Assembly: GCA_963752915.1 (NCBI GenBank)
Contig: CAVVZZ010000015.1
Coordinates: 434,001-498,000 of the forward strand
Source of the DNA: DATJPR01 sp963752915
GTDB lineage: Bacteria > Bacteroidota > Ignavibacteria > UBA10030 > UBA6906
Direction of reading: 5' to 3'
DNA length: 64,000 bases
This document shows positions 1 through 10,400 of the stretch, one piece after another. The translations under genes and the position numbers were made by a program. Each line of letters starts with the position of its first letter. Positions within the stretch are counted from its first letter, which is position 1. Below the pieces are notes generated by a model. That model had not been told where the DNA came from. It searched no databases and saw nothing but the letters and a program-made list of their open reading frames with translations.

Positions 1-172
1 GCAATGGGTACTGTTGTGCACAGTCTCCACCGACGACAAATGAGGCCAGAGTCCTGTCGGTGATAATCCGGACCGACCGGTCGTGGCCCAATCGAACATT
101 GTCTCCTGCCGGCCTGCCGAATTCCCTGATATCCCCGGGTAACGCATCTTCACGCTCGTCGTAACGAATCAT
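1..172 (-). CDS. possible 5' end of a divergent gene cut by the window start
   Basis: A minus-strand frame starts with ATG at 172 and stays open to the window edge, giving at least 57 residues that begin MIRYDEREDA. Third codon positions are only mildly GC-rich and no Shine-Dalgarno sequence lies upstream on this strand; the purine-rich stretch here serves the opposite strand. No family is recognised. It could equally be chance openness over a short distance. The remaining sequence beyond position 1 is needed to decide. Confidence 0.25.
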   Translation of the reverse strand, partial: MIRYDEREDALPGDIREFGRPAGDNVRLGHDRSVRIITDRTLASFVVGGDCAQQYPL

Positions 173-195
173 ATGTTTTGAGGAGAGGTTTCAGC

Positions 196-330
196 ATGGA
201 GACTCTTGATCTTCTGCAACGACATCGTGGGGGAAGCTCTCCACAGTACGGAGTGGAGCAGATCTATGATGAATGGGTGCGTGGGCTTCGATCACCCACA
301 CCTTTAACGAGCGGCTCCCAGGAGGATTAA
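196..330 (+). CDS. small hypothetical protein (44 aa)
   Basis: A short frame of 44 codons starts with ATG at 196 and ends with TAA at 328-330. The main support is a strong ribosome-binding site, AGGAGAGG at 181-188, seven bases before the ATG. The product begins METLDLLQRHRGG and is hydrophilic, with no signal peptide or membrane segment. No family is recognised. Between its stop and the next gene at 627 I see nothing convincing; the open frame at 273-572 has no ribosome-binding site and an unnatural composition. Confidence 0.35.
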   Translation: METLDLLQRHRGGSSPQYGVEQIYDEWVRGLRSPTPLTSGSQED

Positions 331-626
331 CCACCCTTTCGTTCCTTTGGGCGATTTTCTTGTGTGGAGTTCACAGTAGATTGCACGTGTCGCCAGCGTC
401 CACTCGGCTGGCATTTCGGCGGAGGTCTGGAACTGCCGCTTGGTTCAGTCGGAAAACTCGTAGGGGACATCAGATATGTTTTCCTACACTACACTTTAAG
501 ACGTTTCCGGGGAATAATGGCGTAAGGAACAATTTCTACGTCATTACCGTTGGACTCATGGTTGGTCTTTGATCAGATACGCTCATGCGTCGTCGCCTCT
601 ATTCCAATTTCACGAAAGGTGCAAAA

Positions 627-1064
627 ATGACAACACGAATGGCAATTGGATCTATCGTTATGATGTTCGTTCTCGCTCTCCCGGCGAACGCCGGCGGAAA
701 AGACGAACTTCAAGGATACTTTAGCAATGCCGCGACCAAAGTCAAGGCGACGGACAATCCGTCTGAGAAGCGACAGATCCTGAACGAATCATTCCAGACC
801 ATGGAAAAGGCCCTGGACATGGTTCAAGGATCGTCGTCTATCTCGAGCAGCGATCGCGCCGGCATTGATCGGCTGAAAGCCACAATTCGAGACAAACAAG
901 ATGAGCTTGCAGGCGTGAATGGCTACGTACGAGTGCCGGATGACCAGCTCAATGCGTTCTCCAACTACACGGTACAGGATATGGAGCAGGCGGACACCAT
1001 CGTAACCGTCAGTCTCGTGACCCTCATCTTACTCGCAATCTTGCTCGTCCTTTTGGTGAAATAG
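627..1064 (+). CDS. small exported membrane protein, unknown function (145 aa)
   Basis: Begins with a typical signal sequence (MTTRMAIGSIVMMFVLALPANA). The hydrophilic middle, about residues 22-120, is helical and charged, with a heptad-like spread of Leu/Met/Ile. The C-terminus (about residues 124-145) is an uninterrupted hydrophobic segment ending LLVLLVK, so the mature protein is probably anchored by its C-terminus with the helical part in the periplasm. ATG at 627 is preferred over an earlier in-frame start at 585 because GAAAGG lies just upstream and the signal peptide then sits at the N-terminus. The next gene follows after 48 bp on the same strand, suggesting co-expression. No family recognised. 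Confidence 0.7.
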   Translation: MTTRMAIGSIVMMFVLALPANAGGKDELQGYFSNAATKVKATDNPSEKRQILNESFQTMEKALDMVQGSSSISSSDRAGIDRLKATIRDKQDELAGVNGYVRVPDDQLNAFSNYTVQDMEQADTIVTVSLVTLILLAILLVLLVK

Positions 1065-1112
1065 TTGGTTCGTGATCGAGCAGTGCCGGTCTTCCGACCG
1101 GTAAGGGGCGCA

Positions 1113-2243
1113 ATGTGCTCGGCGTTGTTCGTGAGCATGTGTTGCGTGGCGCTCATGGCTACGCTGCCGTCCTGCAGCGCCGAACTTCCTATTCAGCGTG
1201 ACGCTGAACAGGGGGAGGGGGGAGGCCTCGGGACGCCGTACTCAATCGTGTGCGTTGTCCACGGAGACGGAGACTATCTCTACCACGATACGAGCGGCAT
1301 CGAACACGTGGCAGACGAAGAGGCCGTAGCAGGAGCCATACGCGTCGCGCAGCACAATCCCCAGGCGGAGGTCTTCATCTTTCATCAACGACCCAGCCGG
1401 GACTTCTTGTTTGTGTTTCCGCTGCGCGACGGAGAATTCTACTACTACCGGCACGGACGTCTCCTCGCCCATGAGCTGTACTGGCGCGATCAGAAGCAAT
1501 CGCAACTCGATCCTGAAGCGGATCTGTATCATCGCTTTCATGTGGGCAACCGGGGTCAGCAGAGGAGCGTGTTCCTCTACTTCGGTCACGAAATTCCGGA
1601 GTTCGGCGGGGCGGGCTACGATGCATCGTATCCGGATCGACCGTTCACTGTGCGCGATCTCGCGGTCGGAATGAAGAGCTTCACCCGCGATTCCGGAAGG
1701 TTCGATCTCCTTGTCCTCTCCACGTGTTATGGAGGTACACCGTATACCATCAGCACCGTTGGGTCGTACGCGCGATACATCGTCGCTTCGCCCGACAATC
1801 TTCACTTGTCGTACTTTGACCTCGACCCGCTGGAGCGATTGGATCTCCATTGGCACGACAACGATGGGTCCGTGTTTGCACAAAAGTTTGCACGTCAGTC
1901 ATTTGACCGGCTGACGAAGAATGTCGAGACTGCTGTCAGCGTTGCGGTGTACAATACGGACAGCGTGCAGGAATACATACGGTCGGTCCGCAACGGGTAT
2001 GAGCATACCCTGGGCATTCTGAACAGGGAGGTCCCGACTTCGACTGCGACGGCCGAGCACTGCGATTGTGCCGACATTCCTGCGTACCTGCAGCCGACGA
2101 TGAGGAAAGGGGTAGAAATCTTTTACCGGCCGGCGTGGTTTGGGCGATCAAAGGATAAGCAGAGTCATTCAGGATGGGAATGCTGGAGCGAGAAGGGCCT
2201 GCAAGCTTTGACGTCGCAAGTCCGTGATTCGCTTCCGAAGTAA
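1113..2243 (+). CDS. caspase-fold (C11/clostripain-like) lipoprotein, 376 aa
   Basis: The N-terminus is a lipoprotein signal with lipobox LPSC, giving a lipidated Cys21, so it should sit in the periplasm or outer membrane. Two elements resemble the His/Cys dyad of clan CD peptidases such as clostripain (C11): His159 in LYFGHEIPEFGG and Cys205 in FDLLVLSTCYGG, 46 residues apart. The segment before His159 alternates beta and helix as expected for this fold. I chose ATG at 1113, which places the lipobox correctly and has AAGGGG upstream; a TTG directly after the previous stop (1065) is the alternative. Cys peptidase activity is inferred from the dyad only; a non-peptidase relative is possible. 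Confidence 0.55.
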   Translation: MCSALFVSMCCVALMATLPSCSAELPIQRDAEQGEGGGLGTPYSIVCVVHGDGDYLYHDTSGIEHVADEEAVAGAIRVAQHNPQAEVFIFHQRPSRDFLFVFPLRDGEFYYYRHGRLLAHELYWRDQKQSQLDPEADLYHRFHVGNRGQQRSVFLYFGHEIPEFGGAGYDASYPDRPFTVRDLAVGMKSFTRDSGRFDLLVLSTCYGGTPYTISTVGSYARYIVASPDNLHLSYFDLDPLERLDLHWHDNDGSVFAQKFARQSFDRLTKNVETAVSVAVYNTDSVQEYIRSVRNGYEHTLGILNREVPTSTATAEHCDCADIPAYLQPTMRKGVEIFYRPAWFGRSKDKQSHSGWECWSEKGLQALTSQVRDSLPK

Positions 2244-2422
2244 GATGGGCGCTTGGTGTAGTTGGGCCGCAACCTTGAGCAGATCGTATCAGGTTGCGGA
2301 TTGTGCAACGTGTCGGAATCAGCAATAGGCGGTGGCCTGGTCGCGCCACGCGCTGTGGTGGTTCGGGCACAAAGTGAGCAGTACGATGCTTGCGCACGTG
2401 CAGTTGATGAGTCGAGGTGTCT

Positions 2423-2785
2423 ATGCCTTTCTACGCAAAACTACTATTTGGATTGCTCATGATCATCGTTGGATTTGTTCCTGTGGGAATTGCCGGTGGA
2501 AAAGACTCTGTTGCCACCGTCGAGGATTTCCGTCCGGGGGATACGCTTCGCTATACCACTGATGGGTCCATTCCCAATCGGATGAGCCGTTTTGTGACAT
2601 TCGGAGCAAACAAGGTCCTTGTCACCCGCACAACGACATTCAAGGCCATACTTTTCAGGCCCGGATTCCTCCCGAGCGGGGTGCAGTCGAGTACAGTCTA
2701 TGTGCGGGAGCCTGTGCCATCGGCCCGAACGGCGATGGGGGAGGTAGTCACACCTTCACCACAGTCAACACGGAGGACTCGATGA
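2423..2785 (+). CDS. small secreted protein with a chitobiase C-terminal-like (CHB_HEX_C_1) domain
   Basis: About 120 residues. A hydrophobic signal sequence (MPFYAKLLFGLLMIIVGFVPVGIAGG) is followed by one beta-sandwich module. Its pattern LRYTTDGSIPN, then TTTFKAILFRPGFLPS and a final STVYV, matches the small Ig-like domain found at the C-terminus of beta-hexosaminidases and many secreted proteins. Here it stands alone without a catalytic domain. ATG at 2423 is used with GAGGTG upstream. The last four bases (ATGA) overlap the start of the sigma factor gene, so the two are probably translationally coupled, hinting at a role in sensing or in the same stress response. Function unknown. Confidence 0.6.
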   Translation: MPFYAKLLFGLLMIIVGFVPVGIAGGKDSVATVEDFRPGDTLRYTTDGSIPNRMSRFVTFGANKVLVTRTTTFKAILFRPGFLPSGVQSSTVYVREPVPSARTAMGEVVTPSPQSTRRTR

Positions 2786-3387
2786 CGGTAAGGAAGAACG
2801 AGAAGCAGAAGACATTTGAGCAACAGGCGCTTGTCCACTCGGAGATGCTCTACCGTTTCGGAATGCACCTTGCAGGGAATACCGCTGATGCCCGTGATCT
2901 GGTGCAGGAGACATACCTGAAAGCCTACCGGTTTTGGGATCACTATGATCAGGGAACAAACCTCCGTGCCTGGCTCTGCCGAATCCTGAAGAACTCGTTC
3001 GTCAACCTCTATTGGAGAGAATCAAAAGAATTGACCCTGTTGGACAGAGACGATGCGCTGGCGGAAACCTCTATGCCCTTCGTTGCTTCAGAGGTGAGCG
3101 ATCCACAGGAGGTGGTATTCAACCACCTTCTTGACGACAATGTCTCGAAAGCAATTTTGGTCCTAAGGCAGGAGTATCGCACCGCCGTCATACTGAGTGA
3201 TATTGAGGGATGGACGTACGAGGAGATTGCCGGCTTCACGGGCTGTCCGCTCGGCACGGTACGATCCCGTATTCATCGCGGGAGAAAGCTCCTCCATTCC
3301 ATGTTGCACGGCTATGCGAAATCAAGAGGATATGTGAAGTCGAGTCAAGACAGAGCGGAGAGCATGCCTTATGTTGCTGCGGGATGA
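2782..3387 (+). CDS. ECF-family RNA polymerase sigma factor
   Basis: 201 residues, normal for the family. Sigma region 2 is at about residues 14-85 (LVQETYLKAYRFWDHYD and LRAWLCRILKNSFVN), a variable linker follows, and region 4 is at about 120-175 with a helix-turn-helix (WTYEEIAGFTGCPLGTVRSR). It would direct RNA polymerase to a specific promoter set, usually for envelope or oxidative stress. The start ATG overlaps the previous stop and has GGAGG at 2772-2776. No classical membrane anti-sigma gene follows; the next gene encodes a Met/His-rich exported protein and the upstream partner a secreted one-domain protein, so control may be unconventional. Confidence 0.93.
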   Translation: MTVRKNEKQKTFEQQALVHSEMLYRFGMHLAGNTADARDLVQETYLKAYRFWDHYDQGTNLRAWLCRILKNSFVNLYWRESKELTLLDRDDALAETSMPFVASEVSDPQEVVFNHLLDDNVSKAILVLRQEYRTAVILSDIEGWTYEEIAGFTGCPLGTVRSRIHRGRKLLHSMLHGYAKSRGYVKSSQDRAESMPYVAAG

Positions 3388-3505
3388 CACGTGTAGGGAA
3401 TGCACAGAGAAGCGGAGGAGCAACAGAGGGATCATCGTCAAGAAGAACCGCTGGCGAGGGGGACCCCTCTCCACGCGAATCAATCATCCTTCAAAAGGGC
3501 ATATC

Positions 3506-4066
3506 ATGAACGCTAAATCCAGTGTACTCGTTGCGTTCCTGGCGGTGGCTGTAGCACTGCCGGGGTTTGCGTGGGCCGCTCGCAACACTACCATCAAGAC
3601 CGAGATGAAACAAGGCGATCCGTCGGCGATGATGGGCAAGCCGATAGTCGACGTGACTGTTGACGGGCTTCATATGAAGGTATGGCTCATGACGCAGGCG
3701 CAGCACAAAGAGATGAGGAAGGGGAGGATGGATACGATGATCATGCAAGGCAACAAGATGGGCACTATGGGGCAAATGCGCAAGAATGATTCCAGTATGG
3801 GGATGGGCAAGGCGATGATGGCAGGCACACATCACATGATGCTTGAAGCGACAGACACTGTCTCCGGCAAAGACATTGCGAACGCCAGCGCGGAAGTCGT
3901 GATTGTGTCCCCGTCGAAGAAAAGCTCTTCGGTCGAGTTGACGCCCATGATGAACCATTTTGGCGGGGCCCTGACGCTCGCTGAAAAAGGAGAGTACACG
4001 TTTACCCTCAATGTCAAGAGCGACGGAGTCACGAAGACGACACGATTCGAATACGAGGTCAAGTAG
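3506..4066 (+). CDS. methionine/histidine-rich exported protein, possible metal-binding
   Basis: 186 residues with a clear signal peptide (cleavage after GFAWA). Residues about 45-112 are exceptionally rich in Met, with His pairs: LHMKVWLM, MDTMIMQ, MGTMGQM, SMGMGKAMM, THHMML. The C-terminal half looks like a beta-sandwich (VSGKDIANASAEVVIVSPS, then TPMMNHFGGAL, ending RFEYEVK), as in small periplasmic copper or metal-handling proteins. Clustered Met and His suggest Cu(I) or Ag(I) binding, which is inference. ATG at 3506 has AAAAGGG upstream and puts the signal peptide first; the same frame runs open from 3371 without a good start. It follows the sigma factor by 118 bp and may be its target. 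Confidence 0.7.
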   Translation: MNAKSSVLVAFLAVAVALPGFAWAARNTTIKTEMKQGDPSAMMGKPIVDVTVDGLHMKVWLMTQAQHKEMRKGRMDTMIMQGNKMGTMGQMRKNDSSMGMGKAMMAGTHHMMLEATDTVSGKDIANASAEVVIVSPSKKSSSVELTPMMNHFGGALTLAEKGEYTFTLNVKSDGVTKTTRFEYEVK

Positions 4067-4114
4067 TAGTCTCACGGCCTGAGGCAGCGCACAGAGAACA
4101 ACGGAGAACGCCAA

Positions 4115-4366
4115 ATGAGTACAGAACATGTCATTTTGTTCCTCGTGATCGGAATAGTCGCCGGGTTCCTCGCGGGAAAAATCATGAAAGGATCAGGCTA
4201 TGGGCTCCTCGGCGATTTGATTGTCGGGGTGATTGGTTCGTTCGTCGGGGTCTGGATATTCGGACTCATCGGCATATCAAGCGGAGGCGTTATTGGTCTG
4301 TTGGTTGCCTCGGTCATTGGCGCGCTCCTCTTGTTGTATGCCATTCGAATTGTCAAGACCACCTGA
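4115..4366 (+). CDS. GlsB/YeaQ/YmgE family stress membrane protein
   Basis: 83 residues, almost wholly hydrophobic, with three predicted membrane segments separated by short polar turns. It shows the glycine-rich pattern of the transglycosylase-associated/YeaQ family: IVAGFLAGKIMKGSGYGLLGD, followed by LIVGVIGSFVGVWIFG. Family members are small inner-membrane proteins induced by acid, osmotic or stationary-phase stress; their molecular action is poorly known. GGAGAA lies upstream of the ATG. Its place between an ECF sigma factor module and the cyclic glucan synthase supports an envelope or osmotic stress theme. Confidence 0.88.
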   Translation: MSTEHVILFLVIGIVAGFLAGKIMKGSGYGLLGDLIVGVIGSFVGVWIFGLIGISSGGVIGLLVASVIGALLLLYAIRIVKTT

Positions 4367-4474
4367 CTTTCGTCCGGTCGGCATTTCGAACATTGTCCGG
4401 CGTAGGGGAATCTGCGCTATGGTTCATCCACGTCCCCTCATACACGAATCGCCCCATTGCCACAAGGAACAAGG

Positions 4475-7400
4475 ATGTACGACGGGACTCTTCTCGGGTA
4501 TTTTGGCAAGCACGATGAAGCCCGCAAGGCGTTCAAGCAAATGCGCAGAAGAGGGTACCGACGCGCTGCGTGGGTGAGCAGAAGCCCCGATGGGGATATT
4601 CATACCTGGGACCCCTTCCCATGGCGCCGGGCCTTCGGAGTTGTATTGGCTTTTCTCTTCTTCGCCGTTCTTGCCTCGATCGTTTCTTTTGCCTTGGATT
4701 GGCCGTCTCCCATAAACTGGAGTTTTGCCACAGTCCCAGTCCTGGTGAGTGGATTGGCTGGAGCAGTGCTGTGCGCTGCGTGGTTACGCCGGCGGACCTT
4801 CGGAGTGATGCGGGGACTCATTGAGGATCACGCTCGCTGGCTGGTCTCCGGCGAGAGTGTTCTCATTCTCCAGTCGCCGATCGAGGCGTTGACAGTGCCG
4901 CTGTCGGTTTTGCTGGAGAGCGGTGAGACCCCTCCGGCAGTGTTCATCCTGTACCCGAAACGCGAGAGTCCGAACGGAACAGAGTGGTCTCCCGGCGCTC
5001 TCATGACTCCGACACAACTCCAGGAGCACGCGCAACGACTGGCCGCGAATCACCGGTTGGTTTTGGGCCCGGCACAGAATAGCGAACTGCTCAAACGGAT
5101 CGAACGGGGCCGCCGATGGGTCCACGAAGCATGCCTGGACCTCACTGTTGCGAACCGGCTGGAGCAGACAGTGTCGCCTGCCGCCGAGTGGCTGCTCGAT
5201 AATGAATACATCATCGAAGCCAATGCCCGGAAGGTCCTTCTGAATCTGCCCCGTCGCTATTATAAACAACTGCCAGCCCTTTCGATTGAACCGGATCTCA
5301 ACCTCCCCAGAATCTACGGCCTGGCCCGGGAGCTTGTTTCCCATACTGATTTGCGGCTGGACCAGGAAAACATCCTGGCGTTTCTCTCGGCGTATCAAGT
5401 CGAAGCGGTGTTGTCGATCGGGGAACTCTGGGCTGTCCCGCAGATGCTGCGTACCGCCCTCATGGAAGGGATTCAGCAGATTGCCGGGCGTACCCAGACC
5501 GAACTGCACGAACGCGGGATTGCCAATTTCTGGGCGAACAGGCTCATCGCAGTCCACCGGCGCGACCACGAGAAGATCTTTTCCATTCTGGCGGAACTCA
5601 CGCAAACCCAACCGGACCCGAGCCCGTATTTCGCGTCACAACTGATCGAATACCTGTATGACGAAGAGGCTGCGCTGGCACCGGTACAGAGTTGGCTCGA
5701 ACGCAAGTTCCAGAAATCTCTGAACGAGCTGAGTCTGAGGGAGAAGAACCGTCAGACGAAGGATCATATTTCGATCGGGAATGCATTCACAAGCCTTCGA
5801 CAACTCGACCTGCTCGACTGGAAAGTCTGTTTCGAACAATTGTGCCGCGTAGAGACGTTACTGAGGCAGGACCCGGCCGGCATTTATCCCCGCATGGATT
5901 TCGCCACCCGCGATCGATACCGTCGGTCGATCGAGAATCTTCACCGGGGCTCCCTCCTGACGGAATGCCAGGTTGCACAGCGGGTTCTTGATTTGGCAGC
6001 CAGGGCTGCCGGTGATTCCCTCGCCGACGAAGGATCGCGCCACGTCGGAACGTATTTGATTGGTGAAAGCAGAGGCGATCTGGCCCGGATGATCGGGTGC
6101 CGCGAAGCATTTCGTTTCCGTGCACTACACTGGACGTACCGTCATCACACTTCGGTGTATTTTGCCGGCATTGGGTTCTTCTCCCTCGCGTTGATCTTCC
6201 TGGTGGTCTTGATCGGGTTGCACGGAGAGACGCCGGGCATACAACTCCTGACAGCCGTTCTTTTCCTTATCCCGGCAAGCCAGCTCGCGCTCGAGATAAT
6301 GAATTACCTGGTGATGCGACTCCTCCCCCCACGCACTCTCCCGAAGATGAACTACAAGGTCTCCGGAGTGCCCGACGCATGTCGGACGCTCGTCGTCATC
6401 CCCATGTTGCTGATGGACGTGAAGGCGACACAGGACGAGGCGGAGAAGCTGGAAATACGCTATCTCGCCAACAAGGAGGACAACCTTCTTTTTGGATTAT
6501 TCGCTGACTACGTCGATGCCGACCAGGTCCATTGCGAAACGGATGAATCCCTCCTCCAGGACGCATCGTCCCGCATTGAAGGCCTCAATCAGCGCTATGG
6601 CGGCAATCGGTTCTTTCTCCTCAATCGGGATCGGAGATGGAGCGAATCTGAACAGAAATTCATCGGATGGGAACGCAAACGTGGAAAGTTAGAGGAACTG
6701 AACGGGTTGATCGACGGAACGCGGACAAGCGGGGCTCAAGGCCTAGTCCACGTGGGAAACCCCGAGCATCTTTCCAACGTACGGTTCGTGATTACGTTGG
6801 ACAGCGACACTCAGCTTCCGAATGGCACTGCCCGGCGGCTGATTGAGACCCTGTCACATCCGCTGAACCAGGCACGATTCGACAACAGAGGCAGGATCGT
6901 TTCCGGCTACACGATTATTCAGCCCCGCGTGAGCCCTTCCCTTCCAAGCATGAGCGGCACCCCGTTCAGCCGGCTCTTTTCTGATCCGGTTGGCGTCGAT
7001 CCCTATACTAATGCCGTCTCCGATGTGAATCAGGACCTTGCCGGTGAGGGCTCGTACATCGGCAAAGGCATTTATGATGTGCGCGTATTCAGCCAGGTTC
7101 TCACGGGCAGGTTCCCAGAGGCATTGCTCCTCAGCCACGACTTGATTGAGGGCGCACATGTCCGTGTCGGTCTGGCGAGCGACATTGAACTGTACGATGA
7201 GTTTCCTCAGGATTACCTGACCTATGTTAAAAGGGAACATCGCTGGATTCGCGGTGATTGGCAGATTGCGCAGTGGATCCTACCATGGGTTCCCCGCAAG
7301 AACGGTGGGATGGGTCGGAATCCGCTTTCCTGGTTCGATCGCTGGAAAATTCTCGATAACCTGCGTCGGAGCTTGCTCCCCGGTACCAGTCTCGCCCTCT

Positions 7401-10400
7401 TGTTTGCCTCCTGGTTGATATCGTACCAGGCCGGCTGGATCGCCACCTGCGTCGTCGCCATTCAGCTCTTCTTCCATGCTCTGGCGCAGCCTTTCACCTG
7501 GGCTACCACCCCCTCCGGATTCAAGGGTGCCTCGATCACAAAGTTGACGCATGATTTGTTACGGGTCGTTGCCGAAGCGGCGCTGCTTCCGTACGAGGGA
7601 TGGATTTCCCTCGATGCCATCGCGCGGGTGTTCTACCGACGACATGTCTCGCACAGGAGATTGCTGCAGTGGATCTCAGCTCAGACAAAGCATGGTGATG
7701 TCCGAGCGAAAGTCCCGATGCTTCTCCTTTCGATTTGCCTTGCAAGTCTGTACAGCGTGGTCGTCGGATGGGGGGTGCAACGATGGGGGGCATCGACGCT
7801 GTTCCTCGCCGCTCCCTGGCTTGTTCTCTGGTTTTTCTCACCCGTCGTTGGCTGGATTCTCATCCTGCGTCCGCGTACGAAGCAGGCACAATCCCTTCTC
7901 CGGGAGCGGGACCGACAGTTTCTGAGGGTTATCGCGCGATCCACATGGCGGTATTTCTCGGACTTTGTCAATGAAGGCACCTCCTGGTTGCCCCCCGACA
8001 ACTACCAGGTCGCCTATCAGAACCGACTCGCGATGCGAACCAGCCCCACAAATGTCGGTCTGTGGATGGTGAGCGTTCTCGGGGCACATGAATTCGGCTA
8101 CATCACAGCCGATGAAGTGACGCACAAACTCGCCGGCACGATGAAAACCGTCGGCAAACTCGATCGCCACGAGGGCCATCTGCTCAACTGGTACGACATT
8201 CAGTCGTTATCTCCACTCAAGCCGCGCTACGTTTCCACTGTCGACAGCGGAAATCTGCTTGGCGCGTTCTGGTCTCTTGACCGCGGGTTAGAGATGTTAA
8301 CACACGAGCAACTACTCGACGGGAGGGCGTTCGCAGGTTTGCGGGACGCGGGAGAGTTGCTGTGTCGGGCCGTGGCGGCTCAAAAGTTTTCAGGACTGGA
8401 TGCCCAACTTCTGCGAAACTTCTTCCGTGCATGGGAATCCCCTCCGAACCGCATCGTGGATGCGTTGGGCGTTCTCCGCCGTGCGAGAACACGTGTGATC
8501 GACCTTGCCGTCGTGGCAGGGGAATCGAAGGCGGTCGATGGGGGCATCACCTACTGGGCAGGGCAGCTGCAAGCGCAACTGGAGGCCTGGTTGAACATCG
8601 CGGATCGCTATCTTTCCTGGATTGAAATCCTGGGGGAAAAAACCGCGGAAGAGGCGCATGTCCAGGATCCTCTTGCCGCTGCGGCTTTCCGAGAAGCGCT
8701 CCTTCATGCGCCTTCCCTTTTGGAACTCGCAAGTGGAAATCTCCGCTGGATCCCATTCCTTCAGGAGATCCGGAACCAGGGGATGTCAGACGATTCTGCC
8801 GTCGCGATCTGGATCGACAGGGTCTTCGCGGCGTTTGAAAAGGCGAAGTGGCTTGCGGGTGAAATGCTGGCTTCTGTTCGGCAGCTCGCTCAGGAAGGGC
8901 GTGAACTCTCAGCATCCATGAACATGCGGTTTCTCTATGACGCCGACCGCAGACTGTTTTCGATCGGCTATAATGTTACCGAAGGGAGACTGGATCACGC
9001 GTACTACGACCTCCTGGCGAGCGAAGCGCGTCTCGGGAGTTTTGTTGCCATTGCCCGCGGAGACATCCCCTCCGAGCACTGGTTTGCGATGAGTCGGCCC
9101 TATGGCGCCATCGGCCGGAGACAGGTGCTGCTCAGTTGGACCGGAACGATGTTCGAGTACCTCATGCCGTATCTCTTTCAACGTTCATATTCAAACTCGC
9201 TGCTCGACGAAGCGATGCGGGAAGCCGTGATGATCCAGATTGCGTACGGCCGCAAACACCACGTGCCGTGGGGGATTTCGGAGTCTGCCTCCGGAGATCT
9301 GGATAGCAACAAGACGTATCAATACAAAGCGTTTGGCGTGCCGACACTTGGACTCAAGCGCGGGCTCGCGGAGAAGATTGTGATCGCTCCGTATGCCACG
9401 CTTCTCGCGATCAACATCGCCCCGCGAGAGGCCCTTCGGAATCTCAAACGACTCGGGAAACTGGGACTGCTCGACGACTACGGCTATTTTGAAGCGATGG
9501 ACTTCAGCCAGCAACCGACCCGGGAAGGGGACCGCGGCCTGATTGTCCGTTCCTATATGGCCCATCATCAAGGGATGTCATTCCTGGCGTTGACCAATCT
9601 TCTCCATGGCAATGCCATCCAGAACGATTTCCACGACGATGCCCGCGTGCGAACGGTGGAACCATTGCTCTACGAGCGGATCCCGCAGCTTCCTCCTCTG
9701 AACCAGGTATCGACGCGTGCCCGCATCTCTTCAATCGCGGCCGTTGGGGAAGTGGCACCATCGGTGAGTCAGTTCGACACGCCCCATACTGCGACGCCCA
9801 AGACCCAACTGCTCAGCAATGGACGGTATGGGCTTATGCTGACGAATGCCGGGGGTGGATACAGCCGGTGGGGTGACTTTGAGATAACACGCTGGAGATC
9901 GGACCGCACCCGGGACCCCTGGGGTACATTTTGCTTTATCCACGATGTGGACGCCGGCAGGGTCTGGTGCAACACCTATCAGCCGACCCGTGGGAAGGTC
10001 GAGGACTACTCCGCCGATTTTTCCCTGGACCGGGCGGTGTTTCGGCGCGTTGACTACGGGATTGAGACGGAAACGGAAATTATTGTCGCTCCGGAGGATG
10101 ACGTCGAAATTCGTCGCATGACGCTGATCAACCGGTCTCTCCGGAACCGCCAGCTCGATCTGACAAGCTACGTCGAACTTTCGCTCTCACCCCACAACGC
10201 CGACCGGCAGCATCCGGCGTTCAACAAGCTGTTCATTCAAACCGAGGCGGCGGCCGGGCAGCATGCACTCCTGGGCTTCCGCCGTCTGCGGCAAGATCAT
10301 GAGCCGAACATCTATGTCGGACATCGTTTTACGCTTGAACATGATGACGTCGGGGAGTTGCGTTTCGAAACCGACCGGGCCCGATTTATCGGCCGGGGAC

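Noticed and set aside
273..572. 99-codon plus-strand frame
   Set aside because: No ribosome-binding site, unnatural Arg/Ser-rich composition, and it overlaps the better supported short frame at 196-330.
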